A DNA stretch of 17,974 nucleotides from Dehalococcoidia bacterium UBA6627 (GCA_002455955.1 DKLZ01000045.1:11708-29681), one strand, 5' to 3'. Shown: positions 1 to 9,700, counted from the stretch's first letter. Program-made: numbers and translations. The notes: generated by a model from the sequence alone, not told the origin.

Positions 1-36
1 GCCGGTATCTTGGCGCGAGCCATACCTTGGCTGTGA
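1..36 (+). CDS. possible C-terminal end of an upstream gene (partial)
   Basis: The first frame is open from the window edge and ends in TGA at 34-36, encoding only about eleven residues (ending AIPWL). It stops 15 bases before the aldolase start, a typical spacing within an operon. Eleven codons cannot establish a gene, and the stretch may simply be untranslated leader. No function can be assigned. Confidence 0.2.
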   Translation, partial: AGILARAIPWL

Positions 37-37
37 C

Positions 38-46
38 GAAGGGAGA
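38..46 (+). promoter_or_regulatory. ribosome binding site of the aldolase gene
   Basis: A purine-rich GAAGGGAGA lies 5 bases before the ATG at 52. It supports that ATG as the start and suggests efficient translation. It is the clearest Shine-Dalgarno sequence on the plus strand apart from the one at the right edge. Confidence 0.6.
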
Positions 47-51
47 TATCA

Positions 52-885
52 ATGGACGGTAGACGACTAAAGCAAACCCTTTCTGATGGAGGATTGGTAT
101 ATGGCTGCATGCTCTCAGCGATGGGTACAACTCGATTCCGGGCAGCACTCGAAGGAGCCACTCTCGATTTCGTAGTCATCGACTCAGAACACGGATCCCG
201 AGATCGCAAGGAAATTCAAGAGCTTTGCAGAATGCTGCGTGATACGGATATCACCCCAATCGTGCGAGTACCAGTTCCGAAAGCAGAATGGGTGGCTATG
301 GCACTCGACGCAGGAGCGGCAGGCGTACTTGTTCCCTATTGTGAGACAGTCGAGGAAGTTCAAGCGTGCGTCGCTACCGCAAAATGGCATCCATTAAAAG
401 GTGAATACCTCACTCGTGCTGTTACCGAAGGCGTGCTTCCAAGTGAGGCATCAAGAAAATATCTAGAAGCACGCCATGCAGAAAGCATCATCATTATCGG
501 AATCGAGAGTGAGCCAGCCTATAAACGACTCAATTCAATCCTTGAAGTTGGCGACATCGACGGCATTTTCATCGGACCAAACGACATGACCACATCGCTC
601 GGCATTCCTGACGACGTTACTAACCCTACCTACCTTGAGGTCATCGCGAGTGTGATCGAGCAATCTGAAGCTCATGATGTGCCCGTAATGATCCATCAGC
701 AAACATTGGAAACCTCAACAACAGCGATCGAACTTGGGGCTCGGTTTGTTATGCATTCAACCGATTCGCGGTTAATGCAAATAGCCATGCAGGAACACCT
801 GACCGAGCTCCGATCTGTGGGCTCTCGCATCTCTGGACACACTGGAGAATCTTTGACTACTCAAGACACCACAGAGACGGTCTAG
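52..885 (+). CDS. HpcH/HpaI-family aldolase (2-oxo acid aldolase type)
   Basis: 277 residues, the usual length of HpaI-type class II aldolases or slightly longer. These are TIM-barrel enzymes that reversibly cleave or form a C-C bond using a pyruvate-type enolate and a divalent metal. Visible signatures are DSEHG at 44-48 with the candidate catalytic His47, Arg72 in the RVP motif, the glycine- and alanine-rich strand AGAAGVLVP at 88-96, Glu152 in IESEPAY, and Asp178 in GPNDM. Glu152 and Asp178 sit where the family binds metal. The last 15 or so residues are a polar tail rich in Thr, Ser and Gly. The ATG is set by a good ribosome binding site. The gene lies upstream of a CoA-transferase on the same strand, so its substrate could be a product of CoA-linked acid metabolism, but 2,4-dihydroxyheptanedioate, 2-keto-3-deoxy sugar acids and similar compounds cannot be told apart here. 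Family assignment is secure; substrate is unknown. Confidence 0.88.
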   Translation: MDGRRLKQTLSDGGLVYGCMLSAMGTTRFRAALEGATLDFVVIDSEHGSRDRKEIQELCRMLRDTDITPIVRVPVPKAEWVAMALDAGAAGVLVPYCETVEEVQACVATAKWHPLKGEYLTRAVTEGVLPSEASRKYLEARHAESIIIIGIESEPAYKRLNSILEVGDIDGIFIGPNDMTTSLGIPDDVTNPTYLEVIASVIEQSEAHDVPVMIHQQTLETSTTAIELGARFVMHSTDSRLMQIAMQEHLTELRSVGSRISGHTGESLTTQDTTETV

Positions 886-1011
886 CCCGTTGATACCCTT
901 TCGGCAGAATGAATACCGCCTGAAAACTATTACTCAGGAATGATTTGTTGAAGGACCCTGTGAATAGAGCGATAGATGCATGGCCAAAGACCATGAGAAC
1001 TAACACTGAAA

Positions 1012-3273
1012 ATGCTCCTTGACCATGTGCGCGTCCTCGAACTGGGGGATTCACTCGCAGCGGCTGTATGTGGAAGACTGTTTGCTGAGCTCGGGTCGGA
1101 AGTTTTACAACTTCAATGCTCCAAAGAAGAACAGCAACCTACCAGTTCTGAGACACGTCTTGCACGCGAAGTGACCGATACCCTGAAACGACCACTCGAA
1201 CCCCACCACCTTGATGGCTCTATTTCTAAAGCTGACCTCATCGTTGTCGGAGGACAACCTCAAGATCTCGAGACACGAGGCTGGTTACCTGAGCAAATCC
1301 GCAAACGAGCACCAACTGCTGTGATCGTAGCGATAACTCCATTTGGACTATTTGGACCGCATCGGGATTGGATAGGAAACGACCTAGTAACTTTCCATGC
1401 CAGTGGAGTTGCTCAACTACTGCTAGGTCCCGTCGAAGATGTCACAGCAGAGCCGCCAGTTCGAGCAGCTGGGGACCAATCTGAGTTCATCAGTGGCATC
1501 GCTGCATCGTGTGCCGCTATTCAAGCTCTCTACCATCGAGAGACAACCGGGACTGGGACTGTAATCGACGTTTCAAAACAAGAGGCGTTGGCAATTCTGC
1601 CAGCGCGAGAACATTCGATGCCCGGCCATGGAACTCTGTCACTTTCTCGTGAAAAGCGATCAGATCTCCTCGGCGCATCATATATTTTACCGGCCAGTGA
1701 TGGTCACATTGCCGTGTCACCGCGCGAAGAGCATCAATGGAACAAGTGGACCGATTTAATAGGATCGCCAAACTGGGTGACAGATCCGCGATTCGCAACG
1801 CATGCGGATCGGCTCCAGCAGGCTCAGGTACTGATTCCAGCCATGACCGACTGGACTCGGACACGTCTGAAAGCGGAAATCGTAGATACCGCTCAGCAGG
1901 CACATATACCGTGCTTCGCTGTCAACGAACTGTCCGATGTTCTAGATGACCCTCAGATAGTCTCACGTGATTTTCTTGGAGCGCTAAGTAGTACCTCCGA
2001 CATACGTGTTCCTCGAAGACTATTCGGACTGAAAACTGAAGACTACCGAACAAGCGCTCCACGCAAGTCCACTTTTTCGTCTAAGGCGAAACAACGGAAC
2101 TCAAGTGCTCCTCAAGGCCTACCCTTAAGTGGTGTACGCGTACTTGACCTTTCATGGGTGATCGCCGGCCCGACAACAACACGATACTTAGCGGCTTTTG
2201 GAGCCGATGTTGTAAAGGTAGAGTCGCCTAGACATCCCGAACCCGGGCGTCGTTCAGAATTACACGGGGTACTAGGCCGTGGAAAGCGAGACTTATCGAT
2301 TGATCTCAAGGTCCCAGAGGGGCTTAAGGCGGTCCGAGAGATAATCGCTCATAGCGACATTGTCGTAGAGAACTTTGCACCTGGCACACTCGAGCGACTT
2401 GGTCTTGGTTATAACGACCTTAGAGCTATACGCGATGACGTTATTCTTCTATCCGCTTCAGGATTAGGTCAGACCGGACCCAACGCTAACGCTGTAGCCT
2501 ACGGAACATTAGTACAGTGTTTCGTCGGGTTTGCGAATCAGAATGGGTACCCAGAACATCCACCTGTACCCGGATTCGCTTGGTCAGACCCTTTACTCGG
2601 TTTGCTGCTCCCTTTTGCTGCAACAACAGCTCTGTGGAAGCGCGATCGAACTGGAGTTGGGCGGCACATTGACCTAGCGATGTCAGAGGCACTGCTATGG
2701 ACCATGCCTGGATCCCTTATCGAGATACAGCGCGACAACAAGCATCCGCAACGAGCAGGCAATACTTCAGACGACTTCTTCCCTCACGATGTTTATCGAA
2801 CCGCCGGAAAAGACGAATGGTTAGCAATCGCTATCACGAATGATACGCAATGGAGTGCATTCTGTAGCATCGTCGATGAGCTTCGAGACATCTCCAACAT
2901 TTCAGTAACACAACGACGAGAGCAATCAAACCGCATCAACGACACAATTTCCGAGTGGACTCGACATCGGAATGCCCGTGTTACGGCCGAGGAACTGCAA
3001 GCTATGGGTGTCCCTGCAGCTGCTTCCATGAACGCAACCATGCTTTTCGAAGACGAACATCTTTGGACCCGAGGATTTTTCGAGTCGATTCTTGGTGAGA
3101 GCAACGAAGCTCGAATCATGGTCGGTTTACCATGGCGATGGAGTGATGGAACACGACAACTAGGACCAGCTCCGAGGCTAGGAGCAAACAACATTGAAAT
3201 ACTTAGCGAATTAGCTGAACTATCAGACGATTCTATCGAACAGCTAATCCGGACCAATGCATTAGGAAGCTAA
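1012..3273 (+). CDS. tandem two-module CaiB/BaiF class III CoA-transferase
   Basis: 753 residues, about twice the usual 380-420, because two class III CoA-transferase modules are fused. Module 1 spans about 1-345 and module 2 about 370-753, joined by a polar Ser/Lys/Arg-rich linker. These enzymes move CoA between carboxylic acids through an aspartyl-CoA intermediate. Module 2 is canonical: LSWVIAGPTTTRYL at 380-393, GADVVKVE at 397-404, VVENFAPG near 451, SASGLGQTGP near 481, and Asp526 in AWSDPLLG at the catalytic position. Module 1 has the family start (VRVLELG), ITPFG at 108-112 and a GND motif, but carries Glu158 at the equivalent of Asp526, with Asp155 three residues earlier. The order of a degenerate module followed by a canonical one resembles DddD, the DMSP CoA-transferase/lyase, but no DMSP-type neighbours are present. 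The start is the first in-frame ATG without an intervening stop; its ribosome binding site is poor. The gene ends 4 bases inside the convergent crotonase gene. Confidence 0.9.
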   Translation: MLLDHVRVLELGDSLAAAVCGRLFAELGSEVLQLQCSKEEQQPTSSETRLAREVTDTLKRPLEPHHLDGSISKADLIVVGGQPQDLETRGWLPEQIRKRAPTAVIVAITPFGLFGPHRDWIGNDLVTFHASGVAQLLLGPVEDVTAEPPVRAAGDQSEFISGIAASCAAIQALYHRETTGTGTVIDVSKQEALAILPAREHSMPGHGTLSLSREKRSDLLGASYILPASDGHIAVSPREEHQWNKWTDLIGSPNWVTDPRFATHADRLQQAQVLIPAMTDWTRTRLKAEIVDTAQQAHIPCFAVNELSDVLDDPQIVSRDFLGALSSTSDIRVPRRLFGLKTEDYRTSAPRKSTFSSKAKQRNSSAPQGLPLSGVRVLDLSWVIAGPTTTRYLAAFGADVVKVESPRHPEPGRRSELHGVLGRGKRDLSIDLKVPEGLKAVREIIAHSDIVVENFAPGTLERLGLGYNDLRAIRDDVILLSASGLGQTGPNANAVAYGTLVQCFVGFANQNGYPEHPPVPGFAWSDPLLGLLLPFAATTALWKRDRTGVGRHIDLAMSEALLWTMPGSLIEIQRDNKHPQRAGNTSDDFFPHDVYRTAGKDEWLAIAITNDTQWSAFCSIVDELRDISNISVTQRREQSNRINDTISEWTRHRNARVTAEELQAMGVPAAASMNATMLFEDEHLWTRGFFESILGESNEARIMVGLPWRWSDGTRQLGPAPRLGANNIEILSELAELSDDSIEQLIRTNALGS

Positions 3274-4187
3274 AAATCTCGACTCTGGTAAATCGAGTTC
3301 AAGCGTTCACGTTGCTCATCTGACATTGTCGGAAATGGATCGCCCTTCTGCCGAATTGCCCCCGTAAAATCGGGGCTACGCTTTTCGTTAAAGGCTCGAC
3401 TTCCCTCGTCTCCATCGGCAGTGGTCTGAATCAATAACGTATTAATCAGATTTTGGACCTGCCATGCTTCATCCGTGGTGGTCTCACCAAAACGAACCAC
3501 AAATTCTTTCATCATCCGAACAGCGATCGGTGGTAGTTTCGTGATGTGGCGAGCTATCTCCTCAGCTCGTAGCAAAATCCGATCATGCTCTACGATCTCG
3601 TTTACGAGACCAATACGTAGTGCTTCGTCTGCGCCAACTGGTTCATCTGTTAGAAGCATCCGCATCGCGTCGACGTAACGAAGCTGCTTCATCAGCAGTG
3701 TCGCTCCCGGTCCATTTCCCAGCCAGCCTTGTGACAACAAAGCAAATTTGAAGCGCGCATGCTCAGCCGAAGCGATGCGAATATCCGTAGAAGCAAGCAA
3801 CAGGTAAAGTCCCGCACCAGCCGCCCAACCATTTACTGCTGCTATCACCGGCTTCCAGACTCTTGGATAATGATCTCCCATCCGACCATCGACACCGATC
3901 GTTGCACCGTTCACTGTGCCGGCATGTGGCCAGAAAATCTTCTCCGCACGAAGGTATTCACGTTCTTCAGGTGTCAGGTTCGGGTGTGGACTGATGTCGT
4001 GGCCAGCACAGAAGTGGCGATCTCCACTACCAGTGATAATACCGACACGAACGTCACGATCTTCCCAGACTTGCTTCCAAGCCTCTGAAAGTTCATCAGC
4101 ATGCTTTTTGTCGAGAACGTTTCCCTTTGCCGTATTATCAATCGTGATGTATGCGACCTGATCACGGGTTTCGTAGCGAATAGACAT
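3270..4187 (-). CDS. crotonase-fold enoyl-CoA hydratase/isomerase-family protein lacking the hydratase glutamates
   Basis: 305 residues, about 40 longer than a minimal enoyl-CoA hydratase. The crotonase fold is clear: VAYITIDN at the start, the first oxyanion-hole segment FCAGHDIS at 59-66, and the second one AAVNGWAAGAG at 116-126. Crotonases stabilise an acyl-CoA enolate and carry out hydration, isomerisation, decarboxylation, C-C cleavage and other reactions. Here the two catalytic glutamates of rat mitochondrial hydratase (144 and 164) align with Tyr128 and Leu150, so simple hydration is unlikely by that mechanism. An insert at about 66-108 and a C-terminal tail after 260 (DEGSRAFNEKRSPDF, then DPFPTMSDEQRERL) are extra; FNEKR in the tail is common in the family. 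The ATG is supported by GGAGGA seven bases upstream. It is the last gene of the minus-strand run, 108 bases after the CoA-transferase. Fold is certain, reaction unknown. Confidence 0.88.
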   Translation of the reverse strand: MSIRYETRDQVAYITIDNTAKGNVLDKKHADELSEAWKQVWEDRDVRVGIITGSGDRHFCAGHDISPHPNLTPEEREYLRAEKIFWPHAGTVNGATIGVDGRMGDHYPRVWKPVIAAVNGWAAGAGLYLLLASTDIRIASAEHARFKFALLSQGWLGNGPGATLLMKQLRYVDAMRMLLTDEPVGADEALRIGLVNEIVEHDRILLRAEEIARHITKLPPIAVRMMKEFVVRFGETTTDEAWQVQNLINTLLIQTTADGDEGSRAFNEKRSPDFTGAIRQKGDPFPTMSDEQRERLNSIYQSRDF

Positions 4188-4194
4188 CAGGCAT

Positions 4195-4200
4195 TCCTCC
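4195..4200 (-). promoter_or_regulatory. ribosome binding site of the crotonase-fold gene
   Basis: Read on the minus strand this is GGAGGA, 7 bases before the ATG at 4187. It is one of the two strongest Shine-Dalgarno sequences in the minus-strand run and fixes this start. It shows that the gene is translated independently even though it lies last in the run. Confidence 0.65.
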
Positions 4201-4295
4201 GAAATCGATAACTCTCATCAGGGGAACTCTACGTTAAACAAATACTGACCACATCATGATCTGAGTAAAAGCATCTATTGCGATCAAACAGGTCT

Positions 4296-5483
4296 TTACC
4301 GCAATGTTCCGATTTGCTCTTCCAACTGAATATCTTGTTCTGCCATTTCAAGCCATTCGCTAAGGATCTCTGCGTTATCAGCCCCAACGGCGCGTGGGGC
4401 ACGGTATTCTTCAACCGGTGTTCGAGAGAACTGCAACGGAATCCTCTCGAAAGGGGTGGCTTCGTTATAGGCACCAGCATCAATGGTCTTTCGAAAGAAT
4501 CCGCTGTGCGACAGTTGCGGATCGCGCTGAAGCAGGTCTTTCCCCGTCTGGACTACACCGGCCGGTACGCCAGCATTTTGTAAAAGCTCTTGCACATCAT
4601 ATGCATCCAGTTTCATCGTCCAATCAGCGATACGGTTATTAAGTTCCTCTAGGTGTTCAACTCGAGCTAGAGCTGTCGCAAATCTAGGATCACCTGTCCA
4701 TTCTGACCTTCCAATTGCAGTGCAAAAGTTCTGCCACTGCACTTCGGTCATCACGGTGATAGCAACCCAACGATCATTGCCTAAACATGGGTAAGTATCG
4801 TGTGGAGCAACGATTTCGTGCTGATGACGATTTCCTACCGGTTTCTGCACGTTGCCATTCGCGAAATAATCCAAGAGCGCTGTACCAGTCAATGCAACTC
4901 CGACCTCGTACTGGGCTAAATCGACTCGCTGGCCTTTTCCGGTCGTGCGTCTGTATTCGATAGCCGCAAGCATGATGGTCACGGCATGCAGCCCTGCCTG
5001 ATGGTCATTGAATGAGTTACCGATACCGATATCCTCACGCCCTGGAACACCCGTGAGGTAGGTCAAACCAGCGAGAGCATGAACGGTGGCAGCAAAGGAA
5101 ACAAAATCCCCCCAAGGGCCTCCATCACCCATCCCTGACATCTGGATATATATCACGCCAGTATTGCCCTTGGAGACAACGTCGTATCCAATACCCCATC
5201 GGTCTAGCACACCAGGTGAAAAGTTCTCAATCACGATGTCGGCACGCTCTGCGAGTGCGCGAGCAATCTCTCTCCCATGCTCCGTCGACATATCCAGAGA
5301 CAGCGACCGTTTGTTCCGATTCCACATCCGATAGTAAGTACTATCCGGAGTATTACCGGGCCGCTTTTCGGACACCACCTTAACTACGTCAGCTCCTAGA
5401 TCGCCGAGAATACGTGTCGCGTATGGCCCCGCCAACACGTGTGTGAAGTCCAAGACCCGGATTCCTTTTAGCGCACCTGTCAC
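4296..5483 (-). CDS. CaiB/BaiF class III CoA-transferase, canonical module
   Basis: 395 residues, normal for a single-module class III CoA-transferase. Signatures in order: LKGIRVLDFTHVLAGPYATRIL at 5-26, GADVVKV at 30-36, WNRNKRSLSLDM at 54-65, VIENFSPG at 84-91, the MSGMG loop at 115-119, and Asp160 in FNDHQAGLHA at the catalytic position, followed by TGKGQRVDLA. It aligns best by eye with the second modules of the two fused proteins in the window, sharing the AGP-x-x-TR-x-L signature. The start is GTG, overlapping the stop of the preceding CoA-transferase as GTGA, which suggests translational coupling and a 1:1 complex. Known two-subunit relatives are benzylsuccinate CoA-transferase (BbsE/BbsF) and succinyl-CoA:malate CoA-transferase of Chloroflexus. 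Donor and acceptor acids cannot be deduced. Confidence 0.93.
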   Translation of the reverse strand: MTGALKGIRVLDFTHVLAGPYATRILGDLGADVVKVVSEKRPGNTPDSTYYRMWNRNKRSLSLDMSTEHGREIARALAERADIVIENFSPGVLDRWGIGYDVVSKGNTGVIYIQMSGMGDGGPWGDFVSFAATVHALAGLTYLTGVPGREDIGIGNSFNDHQAGLHAVTIMLAAIEYRRTTGKGQRVDLAQYEVGVALTGTALLDYFANGNVQKPVGNRHQHEIVAPHDTYPCLGNDRWVAITVMTEVQWQNFCTAIGRSEWTGDPRFATALARVEHLEELNNRIADWTMKLDAYDVQELLQNAGVPAGVVQTGKDLLQRDPQLSHSGFFRKTIDAGAYNEATPFERIPLQFSRTPVEEYRAPRAVGADNAEILSEWLEMAEQDIQLEEQIGTLR

Positions 5484-6691
5484 CTCTCTACCCAGCCGAT
5501 CTTCTCCAACACTTCTCTCGTGTCTGCACCTACTTCACTGACAGAAGACTCTTTCCGAATAGGTTTCTCCTCAAGCAAATAAGGCGCACCTGGTCCACGC
5601 ACGATATGAGCCCCAAGCTGATAGTTCATCCACCAATCACGAGCTTCAAGTTGAGGACTCTGAGCAACACGATCTGGTGAGAGAATCCATCCATACGGAA
5701 AGTGCCGCTCCTGTGCTTCAAAAAACAAATCTTCGACATTTTGCTGCGCAACCCAATCACGGAGTACTTCCATCATCCGCATGACCATCATCCGATGCTG
5801 TTCAGGATCGCCGTATTTCGGATCAAGCAGATCTTGTTCGACTCCCATCTCAACAAGCCAAGCAAGCTGTTTCATCGGATCAGGTGTCGTCGTGATCATG
5901 ATCGAACCATCTGATGCGTCCATAACTTCGTACATGTCTGACCAGTGCAGCGAGCCACGGCGAGCTAGCACATCATCCTTCGCCATCGGGAGATCATTGT
6001 GAAACCAACCCCACATCAACACATGCTCGAGGCAAGAAGGAACCGCCTCGTGCACCGCCAATTCAACGACTTGACCTTCTCCTGTCTCACGTGCATGACG
6101 CAGCGCAGTCAACGAACCAATCGCAGCGTAAAGGCCTGTGGTAGTGAAATTGAGTTCTCCGTAGGCCTTGAGTGGCTGCGTATCGACATCACCGGTAGTC
6201 GCAACAAAGCCTCCGAGAGCTCCGGCAACCAAATCACTCGTCAAATATTCAGCCCACGGACCTGAAGACCCAAACGAAGTCACTAAGACAATCACGAGCT
6301 CCGGCTTCGCCTCGAGCAAATCGAACACATCGATATCAGCAGATGCGAGCGTGCCGGTGTCAATAACAACATCTGAGGAAAGTGCGAGTTGTCTGAGTGT
6401 CTCGCGTTCGCGGGCATTTCCTAGATCGATAGTGACAGAACGTCGGTTTGAACCGTAGTAGGCGTAATAAAGAGAGTGTTCTTCACCATCATTATCGGAA
6501 GCAAAGGGACCACGTAGACGAAGTCGATCACCGTCAGGTGGCTCAACACGAATAACATCTGCTCCTAAATCCGCGATCAACTTCGAACCATAAATTGCTC
6601 GTTCATCAGCGAGATCGAGAACTCGGATAGTTTGAAGAATACCTTCGGTACGAGACGATTCCATAGGCCGCATCTTACAAACGAACGACAA
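5480..6691 (-). CDS. CaiB/BaiF-family protein without the catalytic Asp, probable partner subunit
   Basis: About 394-403 residues depending on the start. The class III CoA-transferase fold is seen from IRVLDLADE at 22-30, GADVIRVEPPDGDRL at 43-57, SNRRSVTIDL at 81-90, VTSFGSSGPWAEY at 137-149 and ETGEGQVVELA at 202-212. It lacks the AGP-x-x-TR segment. Counting back from the TAL helix end, the residue at the catalytic Asp position is Phe182 (codon 6146-6148), with Asn181 and Glu179 nearby. It therefore resembles the first modules of the two fused proteins and looks like a structural or substrate-binding subunit for the enzyme encoded next, with which it overlaps by GTGA. The longest frame opens with TTG at 6691 without a ribosome binding site. 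The ATGs at 6673 or 6664 (residues 7 or 10) are more natural starts. Family is certain, loss of catalysis is inferred by eye. Confidence 0.88.
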   Translation of the reverse strand: MSFVCKMRPMESSRTEGILQTIRVLDLADERAIYGSKLIADLGADVIRVEPPDGDRLRLRGPFASDNDGEEHSLYYAYYGSNRRSVTIDLGNARERETLRQLALSSDVVIDTGTLASADIDVFDLLEAKPELVIVLVTSFGSSGPWAEYLTSDLVAGALGGFVATTGDVDTQPLKAYGELNFTTTGLYAAIGSLTALRHARETGEGQVVELAVHEAVPSCLEHVLMWGWFHNDLPMAKDDVLARRGSLHWSDMYEVMDASDGSIMITTTPDPMKQLAWLVEMGVEQDLLDPKYGDPEQHRMMVMRMMEVLRDWVAQQNVEDLFFEAQERHFPYGWILSPDRVAQSPQLEARDWWMNYQLGAHIVRGPGAPYLLEEKPIRKESSVSEVGADTREVLEKIGWVER

Positions 6692-6780
6692 AAAATGCCG
6701 TAATGTTATAGATCAAGCCCTACAACCGCCCATATTCAATCTGGATCGGAAATTTAACTCTGGCGGATGCCCCAAAGCTT

Positions 6781-9700
6781 CTACCAAGCATCTATATAAG
6801 GACGCTTCTTACCCTCACGGTTCGGCGGTGGCGGAAGAGATGAAAGTAAACTTGCAAGCCACCGACGAGAATCAGCTGGGTCGATTGTGTCGTCAATACC
6901 GAAAACAGTCGCACGATTAAGTGCTTTGCCTTCCTCGTAGGCTTTCGCGACACGTTCCTCATAGGCTTGAAGTCGTTCTTGTGGATCTTCAATCGCTGCT
7001 AGTTCTTTGCGATAACCAAGTTTTACATACCCTTCAAGACCCATACCGCCAAATTCGGCAGTAGGCCACGCGACAGTGTAAAGCGGCTGCAAAAAGTTTC
7101 CACCGCCCATAGCAATGCCACCCAAACCATAGGATTTTCTAAGGATCATAGTGAAGAACGGCACCTCAAGATTGGCACCAATCAGGAACATGCGATTCGC
7201 GTGACGCACAAGAGCGGTTTTCTCAACTTCCGGACCAACCATTATCCCTGGAGTGTCACACAGAAAAAGTACAGGGATGTCGAATGCATCACAGAGCTGC
7301 ATGAATCGTGCGCCTTTGTCTGCTGCATCGGAATCGATGGCACCGCCAATGTGAGCAGGGTTATTGGCAACAACACCTACAGGACGACCTTCAACACGTA
7401 TAAATGAAGTAACCATCGCAATGCCGAAATTTTTCCGAAGCTCGAGAACAGTTCCTACGTCAGCTATCGTCTCGATCACTTGTCGGATGTCATATATGCG
7501 AAGGCGATTTTCGGGAACGATGCGCCGAAGCACACGCTGATCAGCTGTTTCCCATTCGCTGAGCCTGCCCTGAAAGTAAGAAAGGTAACGCTTCGCGACT
7601 TCGATCGCTTCGCTCTCGTCATCAACGGCAATGTCAATCACACCATTTGGTACCTGGATTTCCATAGCACCAATATCTTCTGGAGCAAAAACTCCGAGTC
7701 CACCACCTTCGATCATCGCAGGACCACCCATTCCAATATTCGAGTCAGCGGTAGCGATGATGACGTCACAACAGGCAAGCAGCGAAGCATTACCGGCAAA
7801 ACAGTAACCGGAAGTAATGCCTACCATCGGGATCAGACCACTCAGCTTCGGAAAGTTAGCAAACGTTCGGCTGGAACTATTACCCGCACCAGAACCACTT
7901 TCGTCCGTGTCACCAGGTCTCCCGCCACCTCCTTCGGCGAAGAGAACCAAAGGAATTCGAGCTCGACCGGCAACATCGATCATGCGATCGGTCTTACGGT
8001 GGCTGCGTTGACCTTGAGTACCTGCGAGAACGGTGTAATCGTAGGCTATGAGTGCAACTCGGTCTGCGGGATTACTGAATCGGTCACTGTTAACTGATCC
8101 GATACCAATCAACATCCCATCAGCGGATGTTTTCTCAATTAAATCTTCAAGCGAGCGCCGTTGTCGTTGGGCAGCGAGCACCAGCTGCCCATACTCAACG
8201 AAGCTGTCTTTATCAAAGAGCAGCGCGATGTTCTCACGCATTGTGAGTTGCCCAGAACGACGGCGCCGTTCAACGGCCCAGTCTCGAGCATCATCAAGCG
8301 TAGCTGCGCGGCGTTTTTCGACTTCAGCGAGATCGGGACGAATCAGATCAAGATCAACTAGTTCTGGTTCGGATTCCCTTCCTGCACTAACTTCAGATTC
8401 TTCGATGAAGAGTAATGGTTGTCCATCGTAAATTGTGTCGCCAACCGACACGACAATGCGGCGAATCACACCCGTTTTCTCCACTACAATCTCATGCTCC
8501 ATCTTCATCGATTCCATAACCAACAGTTGCTGCCCTAATAGAACTTCGTCGCCTTCAGTAACGTCGATGCTGACGATTGTGCCTTGGACAGGCGCAGTTA
8601 CAGGAATTAGACCTTCAGTACGGGTATCCCCAATCGAGACTTCTTCCGAGTCAGTTTGAGAAGCCTTGCGTAATCGTTCCGCGCGAGAGGCAACACCGTG
8701 ATCAAGAACGGCCAGAGGATCACTGGTATCCAAATCTAAACCGGCACGAACCGGAACAATGTCCGAAACAGTGGATTCTTCAAAGAAGAGTCGAGGGTGA
8801 TCGGTAGACGTTTGAACTGAAAGATCCACAGCATTATCGTCAACAAAACGAGTGTAGAATTCGGTAGCAACCACTTCTGGATTGCGAACCAATTCTTGAA
8901 GGAACGGTATGTTCGTATCAACACCCTCAATGCGAAATTCACACAGAGCACGATAGGTCCGAACCAGAGCTTCATCGAAGCGATCTGATGGGGTATGCAC
9001 TATCAATTTCGCAAGGAGTGAGTCATATCGAGGGGAGGTTTTATACCCGGCGTACCCGAACCCATCAACGCGTATACCAGGGCCAGCTGTAGGTTCAAAT
9101 ACGGTAATGTCCCCACCAGACGGGATAGTAGTACCGTCGGCACGCATTGTTTCCATATTGATTCGAGCCTGTATTGCGATTCCTCGAGCATCGAAATTTC
9201 CATCCAGAATTCCGAGCTCATCGAGGGAGTTGCCAGCTGCCAGCTCAATCTGTAGCCGGACAAGATCTACTGAAAACACCTCTTCTGTGACCGTGTGCTC
9301 AACTTGAAGCCTTGCATTAGCTTCGATAAAGGAGAACTCTGAATCAGGACCAAGATCAGATGAATCGACAAGGAATTCCACAGTCCCAAGGCTGTTGTAG
9401 CGTGTAGCTTTACCAAGATTAACTGCCGCAGCAATGATCCTCTGACGTAACTCATCAGGGAATCCAGGGGCAGGAGCGATCTCTAGCAACTTCTGATGGC
9501 GACGCTGTATCGAGCAATCACGCTCACCAAACTCGACTATGTGGCCACTTCCATCTCCAGCGATCTGTACTTCTATATGGCGTGCGTGGGAAACAAGACG
9601 CTCAACATAGACATCACCGTTACCAAAGGCTGCCTTTGCTTCGGAACTAGCCCTCTTATAAGCCTCATCAACCTCTGAAATCTTCGAAACGATACGAACT

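Noticed and set aside
919..938. CCTGA/TCAGG stem in the gap between the aldolase and the tandem CoA-transferase, as a terminator
   Set aside because: Only five pairs with a ten-base loop and no T-run; too weak to end transcription.
2793..3257. 154-codon open frame on the minus strand
   Set aside because: It is the antisense shadow of the second CoA-transferase module, with Ser/Arg-rich composition and no motif.
6692..6780. internal promoter before the Asp-less CoA-transferase gene (TATAAC box)
   Set aside because: No acceptable -35 lies 16-18 bases upstream; the box alone is not enough.
7480..8097. 205-codon open frame on the plus strand
   Set aside because: It lies antisense to the carboxyltransferase domain of the carboxylase, whose protein is conserved throughout. 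The antisense product has no recognisable motif.
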